Of a stretch of DNA of 40,387 nt, positions 33,305 to 40,387 are shown one piece after another. The DNA lies in IMG/VR virus record IMGVR_UViG_3300026518_000022, positions 1 to 40,387 of that record. One strand, given 5' to 3'. The notes under the pieces were generated by a model that was not told where the DNA came from, did no database searches, and saw only the letters and a program-made list of their open reading frames with translations. The DNA comes from a virus. A program made the position numbers and the translations under genes. Positions within the stretch are counted from its first letter, which is position 1. Every line of letters starts with the position of its first letter.

Positions 33305-34654
33305 CTACCGGAAGGTATTCATCAGCTCACTAACGAAGGAGTCTAAGTCATCACCCTCTAGACTGTAGGGATCAGCTTTCTTAGCTGGTGCTACTTTAGT
33401 CTTCTTAGTAGATGATGCTGACGCTTTCTTCCGTCTAGCATTGGCCTGAGCATTCTTCTCTTCTAACTTCTTGGTATAAGTAGCTTCCTTTCGCTTCTCT
33501 TCTATCTTCTTCTTAGCTGCTTCTACTTTACTAGTATCAACTTCATCAGTGGGTTTAACCTCTGGTTCTGCCTTATACTTTCCAGCATTTCTTTGGTTAA
33601 CAATATTTGAAGCCTCATTATACTTATCAATAGAAGACTTAGTGGCAAACGTTCCATTCACATCTAACGACTCCAAATTGGTAACTTCATTCATTACCTC
33701 ATCGTATAACCCATTCTCAATCTGTTCAGCTAATGCTGTACCTATTGTAGCGGCTGATTCTGGTGACTCAAAGAACTTATTTAAGCTATCACTATCCCAA
33801 TCATTTAGAACGACCTTGTTGAACTTTTCTTCAACCCCGTACTGCTTAGCAATTAATAATGTATCATTATACATTATCTCTTCATTACTAGTTACGCTAT
33901 TCTTCGCCTCATAATTAGTCACATCCATGTCTATATCAATCGGGTCAATACCTTGCTGTCTCATTAACTCTTTGTGAGCTTCCACATCACCATCAGCAAC
34001 TTGCATAAGCAAATTAAACTTATCTGGGTCAGTAATCAGTCCTCTCTCTCGTAATGGAGCCAACACAGGTTTAGCGTCTTTGATAGCCTTGAACTTCTCA
34101 TTCAATCCACCACTCATCTGACGAGACTTAACCATATCTTCTATAGTTCCTAGCCCCTTCATTTTTGTACCATTAACAATGTACTCAATATCTTGAGTCT
34201 GTCTGTAGAATTCATCGGCTTCAGTTAATTCATCATTAACCTCATCACCTTCAATAACTTCGTCATCGTCTCCACTAGTAGAATCGTCATCCTCTAGTTC
34301 ATCTTCCTCTACGTCATCATCCACGCCAGTATCATCATCTAGTTCCTCTTCATCATCTGACTCTAAGTCCCCTTCCTCTTCTTCTACTACGTCATCTTCT
34401 TCAGCTTGAGTATTTTCCCCTTCGTCTTCATCGGTATCTTCAGTATCAGTTTCTATATCCCCATCGTCTGGTTCAATTTCTGTGTCTGTACCTTCAGTTA
34501 CGTCTTCCGTACTTTCTGTGTCCTCAAGACCTTTATCATCGTTATCATCACTTGCGTTATCGCTAGTAATTCCAATCTCATCACTATTTGATTCAATTGC
34601 ACTTACTATTGAGGCTAAGTCCTCTCCATCCAAATCATCGTATTGTCCAGCCAT
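33305..34654 (-). CDS. Scaffold-like protein with very acidic N-terminal third
   Basis: 449 residues, directly upstream of the capsid gene, where phages commonly encode the scaffold. Residues about 30-150 are dominated by Asp and Glu (for example EDTESTEDVTEGTDTEIEPD), almost certainly disordered; the middle has helices (FYRQTQDIEYIVNGTKMKG and following); the C-terminal 80 residues are Lys/Ala-rich (KKIEEKRKEATYTKKLEEK) and end SFVSELMNTFR, a short helix typical of scaffold coat-binding tails. It would direct capsid assembly and leave or be cleaved later. An internal head protein is the alternative. Confidence 0.7.
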   Translation of the reverse strand: MAGQYDDLDGEDLASIVSAIESNSDEIGITSDNASDDNDDKGLEDTESTEDVTEGTDTEIEPDDGDIETDTEDTDEDEGENTQAEEDDVVEEEEGDLESDDEEELDDDTGVDDDVEEDELEDDDSTSGDDDEVIEGDEVNDELTEADEFYRQTQDIEYIVNGTKMKGLGTIEDMVKSRQMSGGLNEKFKAIKDAKPVLAPLRERGLITDPDKFNLLMQVADGDVEAHKELMRQQGIDPIDIDMDVTNYEAKNSVTSNEEIMYNDTLLIAKQYGVEEKFNKVVLNDWDSDSLNKFFESPESAATIGTALAEQIENGLYDEVMNEVTNLESLDVNGTFATKSSIDKYNEASNIVNQRNAGKYKAEPEVKPTDEVDTSKVEAAKKKIEEKRKEATYTKKLEEKNAQANARRKKASASSTKKTKVAPAKKADPYSLEGDDLDSFVSELMNTFR

Positions 34655-34658
34655 AATA

Positions 34659-35027
34659 CTAATCCTCGTCTTCTAATACTTGGATTCTGTATTCTTCTGA
34701 ATCTATAACTCTTTGAGCGTTGTGCCCTTTCGACTCAATTGCTGAGAAAAACCCTTGCAATTTACTAATTGCAGTTATTTCATCTACATAATCTAATCGT
34801 TCCTCTCTAGTTAAGAAATTAGCTGCTGTAAGGTTTCCTAATATTCGTTGTGGTTCAGCTATTGTATACTTCTTCATTACAATGTTTTGAAATGCTTGGT
34901 TTGATTTCAATTCATTTAAGTCCTTAAGTAGTGACAATGCATTCTCAGCATCTTTTATAGCATCCTTAGATCGCTTTATCTCCATCTCTTTTTCAGTGAG
35001 CACTAGCTCAGCTTCTGTTGTATCCAT
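34659..35027 (-). CDS. Hypothetical head-region protein, 122 residues
   Basis: The preferred start is ATG 35027, preceded by AAAAGGGAATATA; an in-frame ATG at 35069 has no binding site. The product starts MDTTEAELVLTEKEMEIKRS and is almost wholly helical and charged, with a likely coiled coil in the first 50 residues and an acidic end (VLEDED). It lies between portal and scaffold-like genes and starts under its own promoter candidate. Function unknown; a head-assembly accessory role is inferred from position. Confidence 0.65.
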   Translation of the reverse strand: MDTTEAELVLTEKEMEIKRSKDAIKDAENALSLLKDLNELKSNQAFQNIVMKKYTIAEPQRILGNLTAANFLTREERLDYVDEITAISKLQGFFSAIESKGHNAQRVIDSEEYRIQVLEDED

Positions 35028-35115
35028 TATATTCCCTTTTGCTATGGTGCCTTGCGACATTGCATGCATATAATTTGTATTCAGCTTTAGGCATCAGTGA
35101 TTGGCCATTGTTGGT

Positions 35116-35143
35116 ATTATACCTATCGTAGGCTTAACCTACG
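35116..35143 (-). promoter_or_regulatory. Hairpin followed by late promoter (TAGGTATAAT)
   Basis: On the minus strand a 6-bp stem CGTAGG/CCTACG (35143-35127), overlapping the stop of the 154-residue gene, is followed directly by ATAGGTATAAT (35126-35116). The same order, hairpin then GGTATAAT, occurs at 39236-39195. It probably partly ends the portal transcript and restarts transcription for head genes. Confidence 0.55.
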
Positions 35144-35598
35144 TTTAAGCCAGCTTGGTTAACTGGTGGTTTACCACCTTGCTGATTAGCTTGCCTAATA
35201 TTGTCAGCAGCTACCAATACAGCATCTTTTATACCTGGATGGGTTTGTTCCATCTGATCTAGGTCCTCATCCAGTATCTGTTTGTTTACTAATAGCTCAG
35301 CCCCATGGTCTACATCTTCTTGAGTGAACTGACCTTGACCAGGTTGCTGTTGGTCATTACCTAATCCAGCTTGATTCCCTATATTTAGGTTCTTCACTAG
35401 TTCTTCAGCTACAGCATTTGCTCCAGTAGACACACCCTTATTATGTGCCTCATTTATTGCTGCGTGTACCTCATTAGCTTGTTGTTTACCTCTAACCTCA
35501 TTATTTATTTTCTGAGTAGCAGCATCGAACCCTGCTTTATAAGCATCTGCCTTTAATTGATCTTCTCTACCTGTATGAGTTACTTCCCTCTGTATCAT
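35134..35598 (-). CDS. Hypothetical protein after portal, Gln-rich
   Basis: 154 residues; the ATG overlaps the portal stop and GGAGAACAATA is the binding site. The N-terminal 60 residues are helical and charged (REDQLKADAYKAGFDAAT); the middle is Gln/Gly-rich (DQQQPGQGQFTQED) and probably a flexible linker; then another helix (DHGAELLVNKQIL) and a tail (GGKPPVNQAGLNVG). Resembles small head or head-completion accessory proteins found next to the portal. No family recognised. Confidence 0.65.
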   Translation of the reverse strand: MIQREVTHTGREDQLKADAYKAGFDAATQKINNEVRGKQQANEVHAAINEAHNKGVSTGANAVAEELVKNLNIGNQAGLGNDQQQPGQGQFTQEDVDHGAELLVNKQILDEDLDQMEQTHPGIKDAVLVAADNIRQANQQGGKPPVNQAGLNVG

Positions 35599-37802
35599 TA
35601 TTGTTCTCCTGTTTGGTTTGTTTGTGGTTGACTCTTACTACTAGCTACATTTAACTTATCTAATGCTTTAGCTCGTATACCCTCTAACTTACTATCTTCT
35701 CTATACACTAAGTCCTCTATCTGAGCTTTTCTATCTGTTCCATCATGCTTATGTAGGAACTGTAGGTCTATAGCATCAGTCTCTGATTGTAACTTCTCAG
35801 CTCTAGCTTTCATTTCTTCTGCTCTTGCTGCTTTGAGGTATCTATCTACTTCGTTCTCTAGTGCTCTAGAGCCTCTCTCATTAATCTTACTATCTATATC
35901 TTCCATACTCTTAGCATTCTGTAGTACTTTAGACTTAAGTAATTCATTCTCTAATCTAGCATTTTCTAACTTCATAGCAACTAACTTCTCTTGCTGTGGA
36001 TTAGGCTCTGGCTTGAACTCTTCTACTTGCTTAGCTGTATCTGGCATCTTCCATAGTCTCATAATCTTACCTAGTACCATAGCTGATAACTTAGGGTCCA
36101 TATTAGCATTACTTGTCTGGAGCAACATAGTAAGTTGCTGTGCTTTCTCTGCGTCTGACTCTGGTGTGGATATATCTATAATTAAGTCAAACTCACCTTG
36201 TAGGTCTTCACGTCTAACTGTGATGAACTCATTACTAGTAATTCTAACTGTCTCTTCCTCACTAGCGTATGCTTGCATATTAATCACAGTAAGTCTAGCC
36301 ATATGCTGAAACAACTCAGTACTAATTCTTCTAAGTATACTCAGCTCTCTCTTACTAGTTGCGTCCATTGCACTTCTAATGCCTGTAGCACTAGCACCAA
36401 GGGCATTACCTGATATACCTGTATTAAACGCCTTAGTCGCTGTTAAGCTCTCTGCGTCTTGCTGTTGCATTTGTATTACTTGGAATACTGAAGGGTCTAT
36501 ACTCTCTACATTCATCTGATAGATAGCGTTTCTAGGGTCTACACCTGGATTTGATCTCGCATCATTACCACGTTCAAACGCATCCCACTCTGCTGGTCCA
36601 TTAAATAAGTCATCTCTGGTTATCTTCTGGCCTATAGCCTTAGTTGTAGTAATATCATGGTAAGCTCTGGTCATTCTACCTATAGACTCTTGATTTTCCT
36701 TAAGTAATGCAGCATCTGGTTCACCATGAAACTCTTTACGCTTAGGCATATATGTTGTACTACTGAATGGTATCTTTTGGTGTGCAAATGGATTACGCTC
36801 CATTCTAATCATCACCTTACCTACCCAGGTAGCAACTATAGCTGTAGTTTTACCTTTACCGTCTATATCCCAGTAACCCCAATACTCACTAACTTTAACT
36901 TTCTTTCTAGCCTTATCTGCAAACTCAAATGTACTAGCTATACTCTTAGCTTCACTACCTGTATTGTTATCTAAGTCTCGTCTATCAATTGTGAAGTCAA
37001 TTAAGTCTAAGTTCTTGTAGAATCCTGTATTACTTTCCTTATCATACTCATCATTCTTCAATGTTGATAGGTCAGTCTCAAACTCATGTATAACGAATTG
37101 GGCTTTACTCAAGTTACCTTGACATGTTGGGTCAACAATTACATTCTCATTAACACATACCTCATACACTGGATGGTTAGCAACTAACTTCTGTTCTGTT
37201 ACTACTTCTTCCTTGAATCCTATTGGCATAGGCTCCCCAGTCTCTATTAATGCTTGTCCTTCCTCAGGACTAACTTTACCGTTAGCAATCAACCCATGAA
37301 TAACATTGTAGCTCTGCTCTGGTGTACCAAATATTGGTTTCTTTACCTTCTTCTTTACATCTTTCCATTCGGAGTTCCAGCCAGTCTTAACTATTACTGT
37401 GCCTTCATCCACTACAGTTCTAACTACCTCACCAACTAAGCTAACCTTGTCAACTTTAGTTGCCCAGTAGTAATTCAGCATCAACTGATTCTGCTGTGCA
37501 CTAGCCTCATCCTCTGCTGTTCTAGGGCGTATCTTAAACATATCATCTGTACTCAGGAAGGGCTCTTCTAATGCAGGGTATTTCCACTCATTTTGTTTTC
37601 TAACTAATAATGGTCTAACATTACTTTTATTCTTTCTAGTAACTATTTTTTTACCACCACTTCTAGTAACTCTATATTCCTCTAAGTTACCTAGAAACAC
37701 ATTATGTGAGCTATCTGCCTCTTCCCTATCTTTTACTAAGTCTGTGTATTGTGGTTCTTTTTTCCACTTAGTTAAACGCTTATACTCTGTAGTATTACCC
37801 AT
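35598..37802 (-). CDS. Portal protein (N4 gp59-like)
   Basis: 734 residues, the size of N4 portal (about 760). It forms the dodecameric ring through which DNA enters and leaves the head. Features consistent with the family are the opening NTTEYKRLTKWKKEPQYTDL, the MLNYYWATKVDKVSLVGEVV region (about 125-145), the wing/clip segment with VYEVCVNENVIVDPTC, the GRMTRAYHDITTTKA helix and a long charged helical C-terminus (about 602-700), likely coiled. Assigned by length, layout and place before the scaffold and capsid genes. The ATG directly follows the stop of the preceding gene. Confidence 0.85.
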   Translation of the reverse strand: MGNTTEYKRLTKWKKEPQYTDLVKDREEADSSHNVFLGNLEEYRVTRSGGKKIVTRKNKSNVRPLLVRKQNEWKYPALEEPFLSTDDMFKIRPRTAEDEASAQQNQLMLNYYWATKVDKVSLVGEVVRTVVDEGTVIVKTGWNSEWKDVKKKVKKPIFGTPEQSYNVIHGLIANGKVSPEEGQALIETGEPMPIGFKEEVVTEQKLVANHPVYEVCVNENVIVDPTCQGNLSKAQFVIHEFETDLSTLKNDEYDKESNTGFYKNLDLIDFTIDRRDLDNNTGSEAKSIASTFEFADKARKKVKVSEYWGYWDIDGKGKTTAIVATWVGKVMIRMERNPFAHQKIPFSSTTYMPKRKEFHGEPDAALLKENQESIGRMTRAYHDITTTKAIGQKITRDDLFNGPAEWDAFERGNDARSNPGVDPRNAIYQMNVESIDPSVFQVIQMQQQDAESLTATKAFNTGISGNALGASATGIRSAMDATSKRELSILRRISTELFQHMARLTVINMQAYASEEETVRITSNEFITVRREDLQGEFDLIIDISTPESDAEKAQQLTMLLQTSNANMDPKLSAMVLGKIMRLWKMPDTAKQVEEFKPEPNPQQEKLVAMKLENARLENELLKSKVLQNAKSMEDIDSKINERGSRALENEVDRYLKAARAEEMKARAEKLQSETDAIDLQFLHKHDGTDRKAQIEDLVYREDSKLEGIRAKALDKLNVASSKSQPQTNQTGEQ

Positions 37803-38342
37803 TTATTTCACCCATCTACTAGATATAATTACTAGCCCTGTATTATGAATTTGCTCTTCTAAGTACCCATCAACTGTATTGCTAGTTGCGTATCTTTTCT
37901 TTCTAACTATATAGAATGGGTACTCTGTACCCGCTAGTCCTACCTCATCTTCATCCCACACTTGATTAACAGCAGGTACAGTTGAACCATCGCCACCAGC
38001 TAGTATATCTGCATCATATAATTTTTTATATACTTCTGGCGTAATGTAGTCACTATATGTTAGTTTAGGTGTCTCAGTAACACCATCTGCCCCATACCGT
38101 TGACGTGCATGTGGGTAGATATTTACTTTACCTTCTTTAGCATCAGTAATTATACAATCAATAATCATCTCTGTTTCCGCTACTGCATTAAATATTCTAT
38201 CTGGTAATAACGTACCTACAGGTATCTTGTAGTGGACTTCAACATCCCAACCGGATAAGTCTACAGCTGATCCGTTTATCTTTAGTACAGTCTTAGTTGG
38301 CATAGTCTCACCAGCATGCCTTACGATATCATTTGTAGCCAT
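37803..38342 (-). CDS. Tail/neck-associated protein, BppU-like N-terminal domain possible
   Basis: 179 residues from ATG 38342 (AGGGATGATTG upstream); a TTG one codon earlier is less likely. The segment KTVLKINGSAVDLSGWDVEV (about 18-37) is typical of phage baseplate or head-tail proteins with an immunoglobulin-like N-terminal domain (the DLSGW pattern). It then has SDYITPEVYKKLYDADILAG and a beta-rich end. Located between tail-associated genes and portal; probably attaches to the portal or neck. Ends with zero gap before the portal start. Confidence 0.6.
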   Translation of the reverse strand: MATNDIVRHAGETMPTKTVLKINGSAVDLSGWDVEVHYKIPVGTLLPDRIFNAVAETEMIIDCIITDAKEGKVNIYPHARQRYGADGVTETPKLTYSDYITPEVYKKLYDADILAGGDGSTVPAVNQVWDEDEVGLAGTEYPFYIVRKKRYATSNTVDGYLEEQIHNTGLVIISSRWVK

Positions 38343-38371
38343 CAATCATCCCTATAGTATTTATTACTGCT

Positions 38372-38377
38372 ATTATA
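38372..38377 (-). promoter_or_regulatory. Candidate -10 box (TATAAT)
   Basis: AGATATAAT on the minus strand, 30 nt before the 179-residue gene, in a 54-nt gap after the 94-residue gene. No TG extension and no convincing -35, so weaker than the GGTATAAT class. Confidence 0.3.
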
Positions 38378-38396
38378 TCTAATTTTTCTTTAATTT

Positions 38397-38681
38397 CTAA
38401 GTTTCGGTTATAAATGCTGAACTACTAGCTTCTGACATTATAGAATTAGTATTTTGAGACAACTTGTCTGATGACGCATTTATCACTTGTATATCACCAG
38501 ACAACTCCTGTACTAGTAGATCTGCTGTAAGCCCACCAGCGACTATATATCTATCAACTAACTTCTCTGGGTTATTAATTACTGTGATTGGCCCAGTTAA
38601 GTTTATACTCTTGAGATGGTCCTTAGCTGTAGCTGATCCAACTAGTGAAGTAAGTCCAAGTAATATGTCCTTAGCAACCAT
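38397..38681 (-). CDS. Small tail-region protein
   Basis: 94 residues; its ATG overlaps the preceding stop. Begins MVAKDILLGLTSLVGSATAK, an amphipathic or weakly hydrophobic helix, then INNPEKLVDRYIVAGGLTAD and a Ser/Asn/Gln-rich helical end. Comparable small proteins with an N-terminal hydrophobic helix follow fibre genes in other podophages; the role is unknown. Confidence 0.6.
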   Translation of the reverse strand: MVAKDILLGLTSLVGSATAKDHLKSINLTGPITVINNPEKLVDRYIVAGGLTADLLVQELSGDIQVINASSDKLSQNTNSIMSEASSSAFITET

Positions 38682-39175
38682 TACAGTACCTTAGCCCATA
38701 CAGCATCAGCTATTTCATTTTTTGTTGGCCCATTATTTGAGGTTCCGTTCACTGTAGTGGTTTTAAAATCATCTACACTACTAACAACTGTACCAGCGAC
38801 ACTTACTATATTTACATCTGAACTAACTGACCCACTCACAGCTATTGCTTGAGCAGCAACTGGGGTTTCCATATTAACTAGAACTTGCCAGTTGCCTAGT
38901 GTACTAGCTATAGGACTACCACCACCTTGTACAAGCAAATTCCCTGTTATAGTAGTAATACCGTCAGCCTCCATGGGTCTAACTCTCCACCCATTCTCTA
39001 ATGTGAGATATAACGCAATTGGAGCTACTCCACCTACCTGACTAAATGCTGGCGGATATTTAGCGTTATCAGATAGTAATACCCAGTTTATCCAAGCTGT
39101 CCATATAGCAGATGCTGATGTGTTAAAGCTATCTAGCATTATTATTTTGTTGGTAGAGTCAAATGTTATAGCCAT
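38681..39175 (-). CDS. Tail structural protein (short beta protein)
   Basis: 164 residues; AAGGAAACAAA before the ATG. The start MAITFDSTNKIIMLDSFNTS, followed by IWTAWINWVLLSDNAKYPPA and APIALYLTLENGWRVRP, is a pattern I know from many phage tail or appendage proteins of marine and enteric phages (typically ITFD...K.I......SF....IWSRW.dWv...DN.KYlpAf). The second half is Val/Ser/Thr-rich beta sequence (VAAQAIAVSGSVSSDVNIVS). Probably a tail-appendage subunit that works with the larger protein encoded before it. Under its own promoter and after a terminator-like hairpin. Confidence 0.7.
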   Translation of the reverse strand: MAITFDSTNKIIMLDSFNTSASAIWTAWINWVLLSDNAKYPPAFSQVGGVAPIALYLTLENGWRVRPMEADGITTITGNLLVQGGGSPIASTLGNWQVLVNMETPVAAQAIAVSGSVSSDVNIVSVAGTVVSSVDDFKTTTVNGTSNNGPTKNEIADAVWAKVL

Positions 39176-39194
39176 TTTGTTTCCTTATTTGATT

Positions 39195-39205
39195 ATTATA
39201 CCATA
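39195..39205 (-). promoter_or_regulatory. Late promoter, extended -10 (TATGGTATAAT)
   Basis: Minus strand AGTAAGTTTATGGTATAAT, 20 nt before the ATG of the 164-residue tail gene and 7 nt after a hairpin. It shares 18 of 19 aligned bases with the site at 22520-22530 (one T inserted). Strong extended -10, no -35. Confidence 0.6.
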
Positions 39206-39212
39206 AACTTAC

Positions 39213-39236
39213 TAGGACACTCCGAAGAGTGTCCTA
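39213..39236 (-). terminator. UUCG-tetraloop hairpin after the large tail gene
   Basis: 10-bp perfect stem (TAGGACACTC/GAGTGTCCTA) with a TTCG loop on the minus strand, 53 nt after the stop of the partial tail gene. UUCG loops closed by C-G pairs are exceptionally stable and common in phage terminators. Only a short U stretch follows, so termination may be partial. Confidence 0.65.
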
Positions 39237-39288
39237 TAAGCTTAATTTGCCTATTCTTTGTTGTACTCTGTTAAGTTAAACGACCACT

Positions 39289-40386
39289 TTACAAATATGC
39301 CCTGTCTGCTTCTGCAACCAGACTTAGTGTAATAGCTTTACTTCTAGTAATAATACCGGTAGCAACTGCAAACTTAGAGCTATTTGGCCTAACCCCAACG
39401 AGTGTAACTGCTTTATCTATACCAGCACCTCCATCTGCTATATCATTTTCATAGGCGTACGTGAATGCTATTGGTGTTGATGTAATTGTACCAGTTATTG
39501 GATTACCAGAAGCATCATTAACAGTTACAGTTGAAGCTGTCCCATAGGCTGATGAGTACATTAATCTATATACAGAACCTGCCCCAACTAATACACTATT
39601 GAATGTTAATTCTCCTGAGGCAACGAATGGATTAAACCTAAATGTACCTGTAACATCTTTAAATTTTATTCTGTTATTATCAGCTGTTTGTATAGCATCT
39701 ATATAGACACCTACTGTTGTTTCTAATGTATCTCCTACAAAGTCACACAATAGGTCGGCCGTTTGCCCAATTACTGTACCTGCACCACTATCTATGTCTG
39801 TTGGTTGCCTTAACAGATATTGCATCTTAGTATATATTTGCTCTAAGGTAGCTCCATTACCGTTTATAATAACATCATAGTTATAAGAAGTACCTCCAAT
39901 AGTCCTAGCTTGATTTGTTGTGTAGTAAGTAACTGTTATACCACTATAGGGTGCAGTTGTCATAGCTGCGTCTAAATCACTTATCTTTAAGTCATTTGAG
40001 TTTGATAACAGCACATTTGCAATATTAGCTCCTATTTTAACAGATATATCATCTTTAAATAGTTTACCCTGCTCCCTTACAAACGCTTTAAAGTAAGTTC
40101 TAGTATCGAAGTTTCCATGTGTAGAATCACCAAACACTTGTATCATCTCATTAGCTTGGTCTGTAAATGTAAAGTTTACTGGACTTGCTGTTGGAGTTGT
40201 CTGATAGTATAACTGTGAACCAGAAGATACAACACCTAGCCCAACTATGCCTACATAAACTTCGACTAATGCACCTGTATTATCATAGACCTCTAAACCA
40301 CCATCTCTAAGGAGTGTTATTGTAGTTGCATTTAAGAATTTCCAACCATTAGCATTACCTCCTGCATCAATACCAATCTGATATTG
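39289..40386 (-). CDS. Tail appendage/fibre-type structural protein (5' end outside window)
   Basis: 365 residues visible; the frame is open to the window edge, so the start is beyond 40387 and the ATG at 40146 is internal. The sequence is beta-rich. The segment from QVFGDSTHGNFDTRTYFKAF through VREQGKLFKDDISVKIGANI to LSNSNDLKISDLDAA matches a pattern (YFK.FvREqGk.y....l..ig......y..pl.n..DLKI) frequent in phage tail or baseplate-like proteins. The C-terminal half has GELTFNSVLVGAGSVYRLMY and a repetitive Thr/Ser beta segment. Probably part of the N4-type appendage or host-contact apparatus. Confidence 0.7.
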   Translation of the reverse strand, partial: QYQIGIDAGGNANGWKFLNATTITLLRDGGLEVYDNTGALVEVYVGIVGLGVVSSGSQLYYQTTPTASPVNFTFTDQANEMIQVFGDSTHGNFDTRTYFKAFVREQGKLFKDDISVKIGANIANVLLSNSNDLKISDLDAAMTTAPYSGITVTYYTTNQARTIGGTSYNYDVIINGNGATLEQIYTKMQYLLRQPTDIDSGAGTVIGQTADLLCDFVGDTLETTVGVYIDAIQTADNNRIKFKDVTGTFRFNPFVASGELTFNSVLVGAGSVYRLMYSSAYGTASTVTVNDASGNPITGTITSTPIAFTYAYENDIADGGAGIDKAVTLVGVRPNSSKFAVATGIITRSKAITLSLVAEADRAYL

Positions 40387-40387
40387 A

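Noticed and set aside
5441-40386. Unusual abundance of CTAG, TAGCTA and ACTAGT
   Set aside because: It is obvious by eye and suggests a host without strong CTAG avoidance, but I cannot count it reliably without a tool and it fits the heavy use of CTA, TTA and AGT/ACT codons.
1-40387. N4-type early hairpin promoters recognised by the virion RNA polymerase
   Set aside because: I found hairpins only at gene ends or control points of late genes; none has the short 5-7 bp stem with 3-nt loop placed before an early gene, and the early region seems to lie outside the window.

Overview
The window is part of the genome of a tailed, AT-rich DNA phage of the N4 (Schitoviridae) type or a close sister lineage. 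The diagnostic gene is a giant virion RNA polymerase on the minus strand (18141-10324). It carries T7-type single-subunit RNAP motifs: a GR box, motif A ETDAITSG, motif B with R-x3-K-x7-YG, and motif C HDAN. Their spacing matches, within about ten residues, what I recall for the N4 mini-vRNAP. The N4-gp56-type major capsid protein, the large portal protein, leftward late genes and rightward metabolic genes fit the same group. The host cannot be named from sequence. Strong AGGA-type ribosome binding sites and extended -10 TATAAT promoters suggest a Gram-negative bacterium.

Layout. Positions 2-5418 (plus strand) hold a tightly packed nucleotide and DNA metabolism operon: nrdA (3' end only), nrdB, several small proteins (two not obvious at first sight), a DNA adenine methyltransferase, a DUF6378-like protein, a small lipoprotein, a MazG-like pyrophosphohydrolase, thyX and a basic small protein. 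It meets the late genes head-on at a perfect hairpin (5430-5453). From 40386 down to 5441 everything is on the minus strand and is read from tail-associated proteins through portal, scaffold-like protein, capsid, virion and ejection proteins to the vRNAP and two further large or medium proteins.

Three points stand out. First, a complete-looking acyl carrier protein (Ser36 in the DSx site) and a compact beta-ketoacyl synthase (Cys120, His220, Lys244, His249) sit inside the morphogenesis operon. They overlap each other and have their own extended -10 promoter, so this phage appears to carry an acyl-chain chemistry module among its virion genes. Second, the vRNAP ends only about 260 residues after its catalytic Asp. 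The roughly 1400-residue C-terminal region of N4 vRNAP is absent, but zero-gap 224- and 1402-residue genes follow, which suggests a virion polymerase split into three cistrons. Third, the major capsid gene is interrupted by a 950-nt group I intron with textbook P, Q, R and S elements and an HNH/AP2 homing endonuclease. A second, free-standing HNH endonuclease lies just downstream, with its ribosome binding site buried in a long hairpin.

Late transcription seems to be organised by repeated modules: a hairpin followed by, or containing, an extended -10 promoter (TATGGTATAAT or variants) at 39195, 35116, 29394 and 22520, with related sites at 38372, 28684, 26241 and 18174. No gene-free stretch longer than 300 bases exists; the only sizeable non-coding DNA is the intron itself.
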